A stretch of 64,000 nt of DNA. Source: Tepidisphaeraceae bacterium. GTDB taxonomy: Bacteria; Planctomycetota; Phycisphaerae; Tepidisphaerales; Tepidisphaeraceae. How positions within the stretch are numbered: the first letter of the stretch is position 1; each line of letters begins with the position of its first letter. This document shows positions 44,845 to 53,742 of this stretch, one piece after another. The notes beneath the pieces are model-generated. The model saw only the letters and a list, made by a program, of their open reading frames with translations. It ran no database searches and had not been told where the DNA came from. Location: assembly GCA_035998445.1 (NCBI GenBank), contig DASYHQ010000026.1:124001-188000 (forward strand), written 5' to 3'. Both the position numbers and the translations under genes were made by a program.

Positions 44845-45636
44845 CTAATCGAATAAACCACGCTCAGGCTCTGGCGTCGGGCGGTGGCCTACCGGTTGGC
44901 CGATCGTTCGCTTGAAGCGCTCGCACGTCTCGATCGCATACCCGGCGTAGTCGTTGTTGAAGAAGCCGAAGATATCGGTGATCGGCTCGGGGGTCGGTTC
45001 CAGCAACTTTTCCTTCCACCACGCTAGTCGGTCGCCGAGGTCGATCTGTTCGCGAGTGTAGGTCGAAAACCGCTCGTGCTCGCCGATCCAGCGGACGTAG
45101 CGGAAACTGGCCGTCTGCGGCAGCAGGCGAGGCGGATGGCGGTACTCGGCGTGCGCCAGCGCTACGCCGTGATGCGACAGCAAATCGAGCGTCTGCTGCG
45201 TGCCCCACGAACGGTCGCGCAGCTCGACAGCGAACCGCACGTCCGTCGGCACGGTGGCCAGCAGTGCCTCCAGCTTGGCAACTTGCCCGATTGCAAAGCT
45301 CGGCGGGAATTGCAGCAGCAACACGCCGAGCTTGTCCTCAAACGCACGCATGGAATCGACGAACACCTTCAGTTCCTCCACAGCCTGCGCCGGCGGCATC
45401 TCGTGCGTGGCCCGCTTCGGAACCTTGGCGCAGAACGTGAAGCCGGCCGGCGTGGCGTCGCGCCACTTCTGCACGCGCTCGACCGGGGGAATCGCATAGA
45501 ACGTCGTGTCCAGCTCGACCGCGTTGAACTGCGTCGCGAAGAACGACAGGTACTGGGTGGATGGCGTGCGCGGGGGATAAAAGACGCCGGCCCAGTCGTC
45601 GTAGCCGAAGCCCATCGTGCCGAGGTGCCAGTTCAT
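44845..45636 (-). CDS. DUF72 family protein
   Basis: 263 residues. Family signature segments are the N-terminal LGTMGFGYDDWAGVFYPP (G..G[FY].dW.g.fYP), FNAVELDTTFYAIPPVERVQ and FTFCAKVPKRATHE, then LLLQFPPSFA, VRFAVELRDRSW and DIFGFFNNDYAGYAIE at the end. DUF72 proteins have a TIM-barrel fold and no settled biochemical role. No signal peptide. The DUF488 gene follows upstream by about 90 bp on the same strand. Confidence 0.9.
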   Translation of the reverse strand: MNWHLGTMGFGYDDWAGVFYPPRTPSTQYLSFFATQFNAVELDTTFYAIPPVERVQKWRDATPAGFTFCAKVPKRATHEMPPAQAVEELKVFVDSMRAFEDKLGVLLLQFPPSFAIGQVAKLEALLATVPTDVRFAVELRDRSWGTQQTLDLLSHHGVALAHAEYRHPPRLLPQTASFRYVRWIGEHERFSTYTREQIDLGDRLAWWKEKLLEPTPEPITDIFGFFNNDYAGYAIETCERFKRTIGQPVGHRPTPEPERGLFD

Positions 45637-45727
45637 GGGAAGGTCGGTTAAGTGTGTGATGTGAGACGAACCGGAATGACAAGCAAGCCGGCCCGATCGC
45701 CTAACCGACCAGCCCGGCGAGGCTGCA

Positions 45728-46096
45728 CTACCCTGTTGCGTCGATGAGTTCCTTCAGGATCGACCGGTGACATCGCGACTCGCGCTCGCACGCGCTGGAA
45801 CAGAGCAGCGTGATTGTCTCGCCTGCCTGAGAACGCTTGGCAAGCGCAGCAATCTTGTCCGCGTTCTCCTTCTGCTGGGCGATGTACTGTTTCCGGTAAA
45901 TCGGCCACGGCACCGGCGACGCGCTGCTCGTGTAGACGGCCGCGTGCAGGTCCTTCGTCGGGCCGAGGCTGGGGTCCCACGCGTCCCACGTCTCGTCGGC
46001 CTTGGCAACGCCGCGCGGGCGGTAACGCGTCACTAGCAATCGATGGCCGTCGTCCGGCTCGCGCGGGTCGTTCCATCGTTTCGTGTGGATCGGCAT
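45728..46096 (-). CDS. DUF488 family protein
   Basis: 122 residues. HRLLVTRYRPRGVAKADETW and ITLLCSSACERESRCHRSIL match the DUF488 pattern (L.TR..PRG..k.....W and LlC.e.....CHR..L), with a conserved Cys and Cys-His near the C-terminus. Function unknown; often found beside DUF72 genes, as here, which suggests a shared, possibly nucleic-acid-related or stress role. Length is typical. Confidence 0.85.
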   Translation of the reverse strand: MPIHTKRWNDPREPDDGHRLLVTRYRPRGVAKADETWDAWDPSLGPTKDLHAAVYTSSASPVPWPIYRKQYIAQQKENADKIAALAKRSQAGETITLLCSSACERESRCHRSILKELIDATG

Positions 46097-46136
46097 ATGC
46101 GAGATTGTAGGATGGTGAAGGAGAATGCTTCTGATC

Positions 46137-46251
46137 CCCTCTCCCGGTACGCCGGGAGAGGGTTAGGGTGAGGGTGATTTTGAACTGTTGAGGACTTCGG
46201 AAAGAACCAAAGGCACCCTCACCTAGCCTCTCCCGGCGTACCGGGAGAGGG
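46137..46251. repeat. Family C inverted-repeat pair, copy 1
   Basis: Left end CCCTCTCCCGGTACGCCGGG then AGAGGGTTAGGGTGAGGGTG; right end CACCCTCACCTAGCC then TCTCCCGGCGTACCGGGAGA and GGG. The two ends form an inverted repeat of nearly 38 bp, and each end is also an internal palindrome. Confidence 0.85.
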
Positions 46252-46274
46252 ACCGGAGCACCCATCCTTCTCTT

Positions 46275-46304
46275 ACTCTTGGCGTCCTTGGCGGTTTATC
46301 CTCT
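46275..46304. repeat. Family D repeat, single arm
   Basis: CTTGGCGTCCTTGGCGGTTT, the right-hand form of the repeated AACCGCCAAGGACGCCAAGG unit, 24 bp past the family C pair. Confidence 0.6.
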
Positions 46305-46316
46305 TTGCGTGCAATC

Positions 46317-47246
46317 CTAAAGGCTCTCCACCGGATTCGGTCCCGCCGATTCGACGTCGCCGGCGTCGGTGGCACCCTCGAAGTCCATCAGGAAGTGGAT
46401 GCGGGCCATCTGCTCATCGCCCACCAGCTTGCGCAGGATGCGGCGAGCCCGGCCGACGCCGGTGCGACGGCTGACGTGGCCGAGCACGATTTGTTGGTTC
46501 TTCAGCTTCGGCAGCAGCTTGGCGAACTCATCCACGTGCAAGTGACGGCCGGCCTTGGCCTTGGTCTTGTGGTCGACATCGAAGAACGTGCACTCGGTGA
46601 TCAGCGTCTCGGCGTTCTGCACGTCGGGTTCATCGAACACGGGGCCGGCGGTCGTGTCGCCAAGGAACGCGACGGTCGGCACCTCCAGGCGGTACTGGAT
46701 CTCGACACCGCTCTTCTTCATCTCCGCCAATTCCGGGCCGCTCTTTTCCATGTATTCCGGCTTCAGCTTCTCGCGAATGCTGACGAGCGAGTAGCCCAAG
46801 CTGGCGCCACCGTGGTGCGTGGCGAAGCAGCGAATGCCGAAATCGCGCCGCACCTCGTACATTTGGCCGGGGCTCATGGGGATGAGCTTGAACGGCGTGC
46901 CCTGCCGTTCGACGTCGCGCCAGCTGCGCAGCATGGCTTCGATTGGCCGTTCCAGTTCGCGCGGAACGAGGACCGTGCCCGGCTTCATGCCCTGGAAGTA
47001 CCGCTGGCTCAGGTAGTACGCCAGGCCGGCCAGGTGGTCCATGTGGGCGTGGCTCAAGCAGACATAGTCGCTGGTGAGCGCGAAGTAGGGGCAGCGGCCG
47101 ATGTCGAAGCAGACGTTCTGTTCGGGGATCTGGACGACCGTCTCCTCGCCGGCCACCGAGTAGCCCACGACGTGGTACTGCCCGAACTTCAGCTTGGCGA
47201 ACTTCTGGACGAGGAACGATTTTTCAGGCGTAGGCTGCGTTGACAT
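46317..47246 (-). CDS. Metallo-beta-lactamase-fold hydrolase (RNase Z-like)
   Basis: 309 residues from the ATG at 47246 (MSTQPTPEKSFLVQKFAKLK); the open frame to 47405 is not native. Metal-binding motif CLSHAHMDHLAGL near 64-75 (HxHxDH), further ligands in CFATHHGGASLGY, FLGDTTAGPVFDEP (Asp) and IVLGHVSRRTG (late His). The arrangement resembles tRNase Z / phosphodiesterase-type MBL proteins, but the usual RNase Z exosite is not evident, so a general phosphodiesterase is possible. Divergent from the prepilin-like gene, 88 bp apart. Confidence 0.85.
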   Translation of the reverse strand: MSTQPTPEKSFLVQKFAKLKFGQYHVVGYSVAGEETVVQIPEQNVCFDIGRCPYFALTSDYVCLSHAHMDHLAGLAYYLSQRYFQGMKPGTVLVPRELERPIEAMLRSWRDVERQGTPFKLIPMSPGQMYEVRRDFGIRCFATHHGGASLGYSLVSIREKLKPEYMEKSGPELAEMKKSGVEIQYRLEVPTVAFLGDTTAGPVFDEPDVQNAETLITECTFFDVDHKTKAKAGRHLHVDEFAKLLPKLKNQQIVLGHVSRRTGVGRARRILRKLVGDEQMARIHFLMDFEGATDAGDVESAGPNPVESL

Positions 47247-47317
47247 ACCGTTCGGAGGATAGGAGAGACGCCGGCGCGTGTCGAGCGATTCGGTTTCCGC
47301 ATGGCGACCCCGCAGGG

Positions 47318-47323
47318 TATACT
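47318..47323 (+). promoter_or_regulatory. TATACT box just upstream of a prepilin-like gene
   Basis: A near-consensus -10 hexamer ends 11 bp before the ATG at 47335. If used, transcription would begin at or next to the start codon, giving a leaderless mRNA. No good -35 is present and there is no ribosome-binding site. Confidence 0.35.
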
Positions 47324-47334
47324 CGGCTGACCTC

Positions 47335-48087
47335 ATGCGGCACCGCGCCTTCACGCTGGTCGAACTGCTGGTCGTCATCGGCATCATTGCGGTGTTGTTG
47401 GGCATTCTGCTCCCGACGATCGCCGGTTCCCGCCGAAGTGCCGTTCGCGTGCAGTGCGCCTCGAACCTGCGACAGCAGGTGATGACGATGCACGTCTACG
47501 CCAACGAGCACCGCGGCTTCCTGCCGCGGTACGATCCGTTCCTTTTACCCCCTGCGGCGACGTCGACCGACACGGGTGCCAACTCGATCGATCTGGCCAA
47601 CGCGTGGTACGACGCGATGCTCACGCGATACAAGCAGCCGCACGACCTGCTGTTTTGTCCAGATGCGACCGACGAATTGAAGTCGAGGAAGTACAACCTC
47701 TTCAGCTACATCATCGCCGGTTACAGTCACTGGGTGCCCCGCCGCGACGCCGACCTGATGTACCCTCCAGCCGAAACGGTCGGCGCCTACCTTGTAAACG
47801 GCTCCGATCCCATTCAAGGTCCGGTTCGGCTCGGTGATCGACTGGCGAAAACGAACCCCGTCCTGAGCGACTCCGTACTCGTCATTAAGGAACGCGTCGT
47901 GGATCCGACGTCCTATAATTTGGCGACCGCGCCGCAGTCCGATTTTCAGATCGACCTCAGCCATCACTTGCATCGCGGCCGGTTAACGGGGGCGAACCTG
48001 GCGTGGATCGACGGCCACGTGGAATGGCGACCGCCCCGTGAGCTGAAGCTGCGCTATCTCAGCCAGAATTCTTGGAATTGTTGGTAG
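47335..48087 (+). CDS. Prepilin-type secreted protein
   Basis: 250 residues. A very short leader MRHRA precedes the prepilin motif FTLVELLVVIGIIAVLLGIL, then LLPTIAGSRRSAVRVQCASN. The exported part has the usual CPDAT cysteine region and ends with LAWIDGHVEWRP, the H/D-G tail of planctomycete pseudopilin-like proteins. Compared with the copy at 15826 the leader is about 19 residues shorter. The open frame from 47278 is not needed: the ATG at 47335 gives the canonical short basic leader. The partner structure is unknown. Confidence 0.87.
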   Translation: MRHRAFTLVELLVVIGIIAVLLGILLPTIAGSRRSAVRVQCASNLRQQVMTMHVYANEHRGFLPRYDPFLLPPAATSTDTGANSIDLANAWYDAMLTRYKQPHDLLFCPDATDELKSRKYNLFSYIIAGYSHWVPRRDADLMYPPAETVGAYLVNGSDPIQGPVRLGDRLAKTNPVLSDSVLVIKERVVDPTSYNLATAPQSDFQIDLSHHLHRGRLTGANLAWIDGHVEWRPPRELKLRYLSQNSWNCW

Positions 48088-48121
48088 AACCGGCCTGAGC
48101 ATTACGGGTTAATACCCAAAA

Positions 48122-48145
48122 CACGTCCGAAGTCGTTTGGACGTG
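48122..48145 (+). terminator. Weak hairpin after the prepilin-like gene
   Basis: CACGTCC pairs with GGACGTG across a ten-base loop, 35 bp past the stop; no clear T-run. Confidence 0.35.
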
Positions 48146-48265
48146 CTTCTGATACGGGATAGACTTGCGCGGCTTGCCGATGAACGGTGCGCCTGAGGAT
48201 GGATCCACAGCGCGCAGCCCGTGGTCTATCGCCCTACCGAAACGAAACTTGAAGGAGCCTTGCCC

Positions 48266-50137
48266 ATGTGCGGAATCGTCGCCTATGTCGGTCGGAAGAT
48301 GTGTCAGCCGCTGCTCATCGAGGGCCTGAAGCGCCTCGAGTATCGCGGCTACGACTCCGCCGGCATCGCCGTCATCGACGGCAAGGGCGATCTGCACGTC
48401 CGCCGGGCGGTGGGCCGGATCAGCGTGCTGGAGAACGCGATCAACAACGCGACGCCGCTGCCCGATGCGTTCATCGGCATGGCCCACACCCGCTGGGCGA
48501 CCCACGGCGCCCCCACTGAGGTGAACGCCCACCCGCACAGCGACAACGCCGGCAAGATCGCGCTCGTCCACAACGGCATCATCGAGAACTACGCCGCCCT
48601 GAAGCAGTTCCTGGTTGAGAAGGGTCACACGTTCCAGAGCCAGACCGACACCGAGGTGCTGGCCGTGCTCGTGGGCGATTTGTACACCGATATCAAGCTG
48701 AAGAACCACATCGCCAAGGGCACCAGCGTGCTGCAGTTGGCGGTGCAGGCGGCGTTGGACCAAGTTGAAGGCACGTACGGCATCGCCGTCGTCTGCCGCG
48801 ATGAACCGGACACGCTGATCGTCGCCCGCAAGGGTTCGCCGCTCATCGTGGGCGTTGGCGACAACGAGTACGTGGTGGCGTCCGATGCCAGCGCGATCGT
48901 CGAGCACACGACGCAGGTCATCTACCTGAACGACAACGAGATGGCCATCCTGCGGCCCGACAGCTTCCGCACGATGACGATCGACGACCAGCACGTGTCG
49001 CCGGTCGTCAGCCAGTTGGAACACAAGCTCGAAGAGTACGAGTTGGGCGGCTACCCGCACTACATGCTGAAGGAAATCTTCGAGCAGCCCGGCGCCATCC
49101 GCAACTGCCTCCGCGGTCGCGCGGAGCCGCGGGAAGGGCGCATCGTGCTGGGTGGCATCGGCGACCATGCGCGCGACTTGGTGAAGGCCCGCCGGTACAT
49201 CCTGGTGGGTCAGGGCACGGCGTTCCACGCGGGGCTCGTGGGCGATTACCTGTTTGAAGACCTGGCGAAGGTCGTCACCGAATGCACGTTCGCCAGCGAG
49301 TTCCGCTACCGCAACCCCCTGGTGGAAGAAGGCACGGTCGTCGTCGCGATCAGCCAAAGCGGCGAGACCGCCGACACGCTGGCGGCACTGCGCGAGGGCA
49401 AGGAGAAGGGCGCGCTGGGCCTGGGCGTGGTGAACGTCGTCGGCAGCACGATCGCCCGCGAGACCGACGGCGGCGTCTACCTGCACGCCGGCCCGGAGAT
49501 CGGCGTCGCCAGCACCAAGGCCTTCACCTGCATGTGCGCCACGCTGACCATGCTGGCGCTGTTCATCGGCCGCCGCCGGTTCATGAGCCAGAGCCAGTGC
49601 CAGGAGACGATCGAGGGGCTGGTGGCGATCCCGGACAAGATGCAGCGCGTGCTGGACCAGAGCGACGCGATTCGCGACATGATCTCCAAGTTCATCGACC
49701 GCGAGAACTGGCTGTTCCTGGGCCGCGGCTATCACTATCCGGTGGCGATGGAGGGGGCGTTGAAGCTGAAGGAGATCAGCTACATCCACGCCGAGGGCAT
49801 GCCCGCCGCCGAGATGAAGCACGGGCCGATCGCGCTGATCACCGAGGGCATGCCGGTCGTGTTCATCGCGACCAAGGGCGTGCAGTACGACAAGGTGATC
49901 AGCAACATCGAGGAGGTGCGCGCCCGTGGCGGTCACATCATCGCCGTTGCCACCGAGGGGGACACGAACATCAGCCGCCACAGCGACCACGTCGTCTACG
50001 TCCCCGACGCGCTGGAGTGCCTGCAACCGCTGCTGAGCGTCGTGCCGCTGCAGTTGATGGCCTACCACGCCGCCGTGCTGCGCGGCTGCAACGTCGACAA
50101 GCCGCGCAACCTGGCCAAGAGCGTGACGGTGGAATAA
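48266..50137 (+). CDS. glmS: Glutamine--fructose-6-phosphate aminotransferase
   Basis: 623 residues from the ATG at 48266 with GAAGGAG 8 bp upstream. The frame is open to 48221, but Cys2 after the initiator Met is the nucleophile of this N-terminal amidotransferase, which fixes the start (MCGIVAYVGRK). The glutaminase domain continues with LEYRGYDSAGIAV and ATHGAPTEVNAHPH. Two SIS isomerase domains follow (LVGQGTAFHAGLVGDYLFED, ISQSGETADTLAAL; LGRGYHYPVAMEGALKLKEI), ending NLAKSVTVE. It makes glucosamine 6-phosphate, feeding the UDP-GlcNAc used by the murein genes at 56-64 kb. Confidence 0.97.
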   Translation: MCGIVAYVGRKMCQPLLIEGLKRLEYRGYDSAGIAVIDGKGDLHVRRAVGRISVLENAINNATPLPDAFIGMAHTRWATHGAPTEVNAHPHSDNAGKIALVHNGIIENYAALKQFLVEKGHTFQSQTDTEVLAVLVGDLYTDIKLKNHIAKGTSVLQLAVQAALDQVEGTYGIAVVCRDEPDTLIVARKGSPLIVGVGDNEYVVASDASAIVEHTTQVIYLNDNEMAILRPDSFRTMTIDDQHVSPVVSQLEHKLEEYELGGYPHYMLKEIFEQPGAIRNCLRGRAEPREGRIVLGGIGDHARDLVKARRYILVGQGTAFHAGLVGDYLFEDLAKVVTECTFASEFRYRNPLVEEGTVVVAISQSGETADTLAALREGKEKGALGLGVVNVVGSTIARETDGGVYLHAGPEIGVASTKAFTCMCATLTMLALFIGRRRFMSQSQCQETIEGLVAIPDKMQRVLDQSDAIRDMISKFIDRENWLFLGRGYHYPVAMEGALKLKEISYIHAEGMPAAEMKHGPIALITEGMPVVFIATKGVQYDKVISNIEEVRARGGHIIAVATEGDTNISRHSDHVVYVPDALECLQPLLSVVPLQLMAYHAAVLRGCNVDKPRNLAKSVTVE

Positions 50138-50154
50138 GGGCTGGTCTGTAGAAT

Positions 50155-50282
50155 GTAGGACAGGCATTCCTGCCTGTCTCTCCCTCCGTATTCCTCTCCC
50201 CCTGTCTTCTGTCTTTGTCTCCTGTGGCACAGACATTCTTGTCTGTGCCACAGGAAGAGACAGGCAGGAATGCCTGTCCTAC
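50155..50282. repeat. Family B composite inverted repeat, copy 1
   Basis: Outer ends GTAGGACAGGCATTCCTGCC (then TGTCTCT) and their exact reverse complement form a 27-bp inverted repeat. Inside, at 50221-50254, is a second palindrome, CCTGTGGCACAGACA / TGTCTGTGCCACAGG. The inner one reads like the outer with matched changes on both arms (ACAGGCA/TGCCTGT against ACAGACA/TGTCTGT). Confidence 0.85.
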
Positions 50283-50320
50283 CGAAGACCGCCCTGTCGC
50301 ATCACCAGCGGGCATTGCTA

Positions 50321-51742
50321 TTACTGCGGTGGTTCGATCCGCACCGTGTCCTCGCGGCCCTCGCGCTTCACGACCAGCACCACGGCCTCCTTCGGCGACG
50401 CTTTCCGGAACGTTTCGTAGTCGGTCGTGAACTGCTGCAAATCGGTCACGGGCTTGCCGTTCAACTGCGTGATCATCTCGTTGCCCTGAAGCCGTGCTGA
50501 CTCGGCGGCGCTTTGGGGGCGGACGATCGTCATCGCCACGCCCTTCTCACCCTCGGCCAGGCGGCGTTCGTAGATGTCGTCGAAGACCAATTCGCGCACG
50601 CCGAAGCCAAGGTCTTCCGCGTAGTAACGCTTGGCGAGGTTGGCGCGCATCGGGCGCTCGCCGAGCGTCACCTTCACGTCCTGCGTGGGCTGGTCCTTGG
50701 CGGGCAGGACCGACAGCGTGACCTCTTCGCCCACCTTCATGCGGAGCAGCGTGCGACCGAAGATGGCCGGCAGATCGTCCGGGTCGCTGCCGCGTTCCAG
50801 CGGCTTGCCGTTCAGCTGCGTAATGATCGCGCCGCGCTTCAGTCCCGCCTCGGCCGCGGGCGTGCCGGGGACGATGTCGCCGAGCTGGATCGCGGGTTGA
50901 TCGACGAGCCCGTAATACTCGGCCACATCCTTCGCCAGGCCCTTCATCTCGCGCACGCCCAGGTAGGACAGCTTCAACGGCTCACCGGCCTTCGGCAGGT
51001 CCGACAGGCCGGCGATGAAGTCGCTGGCGGGCACGTAAAAACGCGGTGGGTTGGTCAGGGCGAGCAGCTGGCTGCGCTCATCCAGCTCGCGCTGCCCGGT
51101 GCTCAGGTACGGCGTCTGCCCGGGCGATGCGCTGACCAGCCCCACCGCGGCCCCCTTGCCGTTGAACACCGGCGACTGGATCGGCCCCAGCGACCCCATC
51201 GCCAGCACCTGCGGCACGGCCTCGGGAATCTTAGCGCCCACGACCGCGGTCGTCAGGTACGACTTGTACCCGCCGGCCTTGGGCAGCATGCCGACGGATA
51301 CCACCGGTTCACCAATGCCCACCTCGGCCGCCTCGAACTTCATGGGCTTCCAGTCACGCTTGGTTTTGGCCTTCACGTAGGCCACGCCGTAGCGTTCGTC
51401 TCGACCGAGGAACTCGGCCTCCACTTCCTCGTTGTCCTTGCCCTGCTGCGGGATGATGATCTTGAAGTCGACGAGCTGCTCGTCCGGAAACTGCGGGTTG
51501 AACGCCGCCAGCGACGCCATCACCACACCGTCCTCCGTCACCACCACGCCCGCGGCCGACAGTTCGAGCTTGCGAATCTCCGACGTCCACGTGAACTGCA
51601 CGACCACCAACGACGGCGATGCCTCCTCGTACACCTTCGCCGCCACATCGGGGGCAACCTGGGCGGTGGCGGGAGACGTAAGGCCGATGCTGACGCTCGC
51701 GATGGCGAGCGATAGGGATGCGCGGATGAGCCAGTGTTTCAT
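50321..51742 (-). CDS. HtrA-like PDZ protein with degenerate protease domain
   Basis: 473 residues from the ATG at 51742 (signal peptide MKHWLIRASLSLAIASVSIG). The trypsin-like domain (about 30-240) is recognisable: SPSLVVVQFTW, SAAGVVVTEDGVVMASLAAF, DERYGVAYVKAK. The catalytic Ser motif GNSGGP is replaced by GPIQSPVFN, and the expected His is absent from VMASLAAF, so it is very probably inactive. Two PDZ domains follow (GDIVPGTPAAEAGLKRGAII and VRPQSAAESARLQGNEMITQ, both with LNGKP). It resembles paired active/inactive HtrA proteins; the intact protease is encoded next to it at 52031. May be a chaperone, adaptor or regulatory subunit. Confidence 0.85.
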   Translation of the reverse strand: MKHWLIRASLSLAIASVSIGLTSPATAQVAPDVAAKVYEEASPSLVVVQFTWTSEIRKLELSAAGVVVTEDGVVMASLAAFNPQFPDEQLVDFKIIIPQQGKDNEEVEAEFLGRDERYGVAYVKAKTKRDWKPMKFEAAEVGIGEPVVSVGMLPKAGGYKSYLTTAVVGAKIPEAVPQVLAMGSLGPIQSPVFNGKGAAVGLVSASPGQTPYLSTGQRELDERSQLLALTNPPRFYVPASDFIAGLSDLPKAGEPLKLSYLGVREMKGLAKDVAEYYGLVDQPAIQLGDIVPGTPAAEAGLKRGAIITQLNGKPLERGSDPDDLPAIFGRTLLRMKVGEEVTLSVLPAKDQPTQDVKVTLGERPMRANLAKRYYAEDLGFGVRELVFDDIYERRLAEGEKGVAMTIVRPQSAAESARLQGNEMITQLNGKPVTDLQQFTTDYETFRKASPKEAVVLVVKREGREDTVRIEPPQ

Positions 51743-51825
51743 AGGTTTCCTAAATGTGGTTCGCTGGAAGGATGATAGCCGCGATGGCCGCCGGGGACGC
51801 CAGGCGAAGCGGAACGTTGCCTTTA

Positions 51826-51963
51826 CCGTGGCATGGGCGTCTCGCCCATGCGTGTGGTAAGGCCAGAAGTTCCGGTTCGGTATCGTTGCCCGGCCGAAGC
51901 AACAGCCACCAATCGCATTTCGTATTTCAGTCCACACGCATGGGCGAGACGCCCATGCCACGG
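51826..51963. repeat. Family A palindromic element, copy 2 (138 bp)
   Basis: Ends form a perfect 32-bp inverted repeat starting CCGTGGCATGGGCGTCTCGC and ending at CCACGG. Fills the gap between the degenerate and intact HtrA genes. Confidence 0.9.
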
Positions 51964-52030
51964 TCGGAGCGGACGTCATCGTTTGACTGGCGTCCTCGAT
52001 CATTCGATTTTTGCTCTCTGTCCAGGCAAA

Positions 52031-53488
52031 CTAATACGTCACCCTTAGCACCACACTGCGGGCGCCGCGGTTGCGGGTGACCTCGATCAGCACGCGGTTC
52101 TCCTTCTTCTCAACCGACGTTGCGTACAGCGCGCCCAACGCGTTCAGGTCCGTCACCGGCTGGCCGTTGATGCTGCGGATCACGTCGCCCTCCTGCAGTT
52201 CGGCGCGGGCGGCGGGGTAGCCGGGCGTGGTGGTGGTGACGACGGCCCCCTCGTCGTCGTTCAGCTGATTGTCGTTGGCGTAGCTGCGCGTCACATCGCG
52301 CACGCTCAGGCCCCAGACCTTCAGCTCGCGCTCTTCGCCGACGGCCCCTTCCAATGCCTGCGTCTGCACCTTCACGTCGAGCGTTTCCTTACCGCGTTTG
52401 AGAGTCAGCGTAACGTCGCTGCCGATGGGCAGATCGGCGATGCGCTTGCGCGCAGCGGCGAGTTCTTCGGGGAAGCGGACGTTGATCGGCTGGCCGTCCA
52501 GCTTCATCAAGATGTCCTGCGTGCGCACGCCCGCCTTGGCCGCGGCGCTGCCGCGTTCGACGCTGTTGATCAGCACGCCCTGGTTGATGTCGATGTCGTA
52601 GAACGATTCGAGCTCGTTCAACGGCTTGAAGACCAGCCCAAGGTCGCTGCGATGCACCTGTCCCTTCATCTTACCGGTGTCGTCGGTCGCCGCGTCGGCC
52701 ATGATGGCCCTGGCGACGTCGCGGGCGACGTTGATGGGGATGGCGAAGTTCAGGCTTTGCCCGGGGATGCCGCGCGTGTTGATGCCCACGACGCGCCCGT
52801 TCATGTCGACCAGCGGGCCGCCGCTGTTGCCCTGGGCGATGGGGGTGTCCATCTGCACCCAGTTGAAGAAGTCGCCGGTCTCGTACTCGTCGATCATCTG
52901 CCGGCCGGGGTAGAACGTGCGGTCGGTGTTGCTGACGATGCCCAGCGTCGTCGTGCGCGCCAGGCCGAACGGCGTGCCGATCGCCATCACGTCCTGCCCG
53001 GTCAACAGGCCACTGCTGTCGCCCATCTCGGCCGACCGGAACTTGATGCCCTTCTTGCGCACCGTCTCCATGTCCATCTGCACGACGGCCAGATCGGACC
53101 AGTGGTCGTCCCCCACCACTTTGGCGGGCACGCGTTCCTTGTTGAACAGCGTCACGAAGATCTCCGCCGCCCGTCCGGCGACGTGGAAGTTGGTCAGGAT
53201 GCGACCCTCATCATCGATGATCACGCCCGACCCGATGCTGCGCTCCAGCGACCGCTTGCCTTCCTTGTACCGCTCCTGCGCCACGTCGAGCCGCACGACC
53301 GCCGGGAAGATGCGCTCCGTCACCGCGACGACCGCCGACGGGGTGGCCGCGGGGAACGGGTCCTGTTGAAAGTTCTCCGTTCGCGCATCCAGATGCGATC
53401 GCTGCAGCTCTGGCGTCACGCAACCGGTCACGGCGGCAATGAGGATCGGGGAAAGAACCAAGCGGTGGGAAAAGCGTGAAGCAGCCAT
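52031..53488 (-). CDS. HtrA/DegP-type serine protease lipoprotein with two PDZ domains
   Basis: 485 residues from the ATG at 53488, with AAGGAG 4-5 bp upstream; the open frame to 53557 is made of repeat DNA. A lipobox-like signal (LVLSPILIAAVTGC) suggests lipid attachment. Catalytic triad: His in ILTNFHVAG near 101, Asp in WSDLAVVQM near 133, Ser in AQGNSGGPLVDM near 222. Two PDZ domains follow (GVLINSVERGSAAAKAGVRT, and TTTTPGYPAARAELQEGDVI then RSINGQPV). Degrades or refolds misfolded envelope proteins. The degenerate paralogue follows after a family A element. Confidence 0.94.
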   Translation of the reverse strand: MAASRFSHRLVLSPILIAAVTGCVTPELQRSHLDARTENFQQDPFPAATPSAVVAVTERIFPAVVRLDVAQERYKEGKRSLERSIGSGVIIDDEGRILTNFHVAGRAAEIFVTLFNKERVPAKVVGDDHWSDLAVVQMDMETVRKKGIKFRSAEMGDSSGLLTGQDVMAIGTPFGLARTTTLGIVSNTDRTFYPGRQMIDEYETGDFFNWVQMDTPIAQGNSGGPLVDMNGRVVGINTRGIPGQSLNFAIPINVARDVARAIMADAATDDTGKMKGQVHRSDLGLVFKPLNELESFYDIDINQGVLINSVERGSAAAKAGVRTQDILMKLDGQPINVRFPEELAAARKRIADLPIGSDVTLTLKRGKETLDVKVQTQALEGAVGEERELKVWGLSVRDVTRSYANDNQLNDDEGAVVTTTTPGYPAARAELQEGDVIRSINGQPVTDLNALGALYATSVEKKENRVLIEVTRNRGARSVVLRVTY

Positions 53489-53528
53489 TGTCTCCTTATC
53501 GTCGCGCGGTCGAGTCATTGAAGAGGAT

Positions 53529-53742
53529 TGAACCGCCAAGAACGCCAAGGACGCCAAGCAGGTAAAGCGGCGACGGTTCTCGCCCCCTCTCCCGGTACGC
53601 CGGGAGAGGGGGCGAGGGTGATCTCGATCGCCGAGAATCGCCAGCAGTTCGAAATCACCCTCACCTAGCCTCTCCCGGAGTACCGGGAGAGGGACAGGAG
53701 GCCCATCTGTATTTCCTTGGCGGCCTTGGCGCCCTTAGCGTC
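53529..53742. repeat. Nested repeats: family D arms enclosing a family C pair
   Basis: TTGAACCGCCAAGAACGCCA (53529) and the mirrored TTGGCGGCCTTGGCGCC (53715) enclose a family C pair. C left: CCCTCTCCCGGTACGCCGGG (53584). C right: CCTCTCCCGGAGTACCGGGA (53668). The order is D-C-C'-D'. Upstream of the HtrA gene. Confidence 0.8.

Noticed and set aside
48059-50251. 730-residue minus-strand open frame opposite glmS
   Set aside because: GlmS motifs on the plus strand are unmistakable; the antisense frame begins and ends in repeat DNA.
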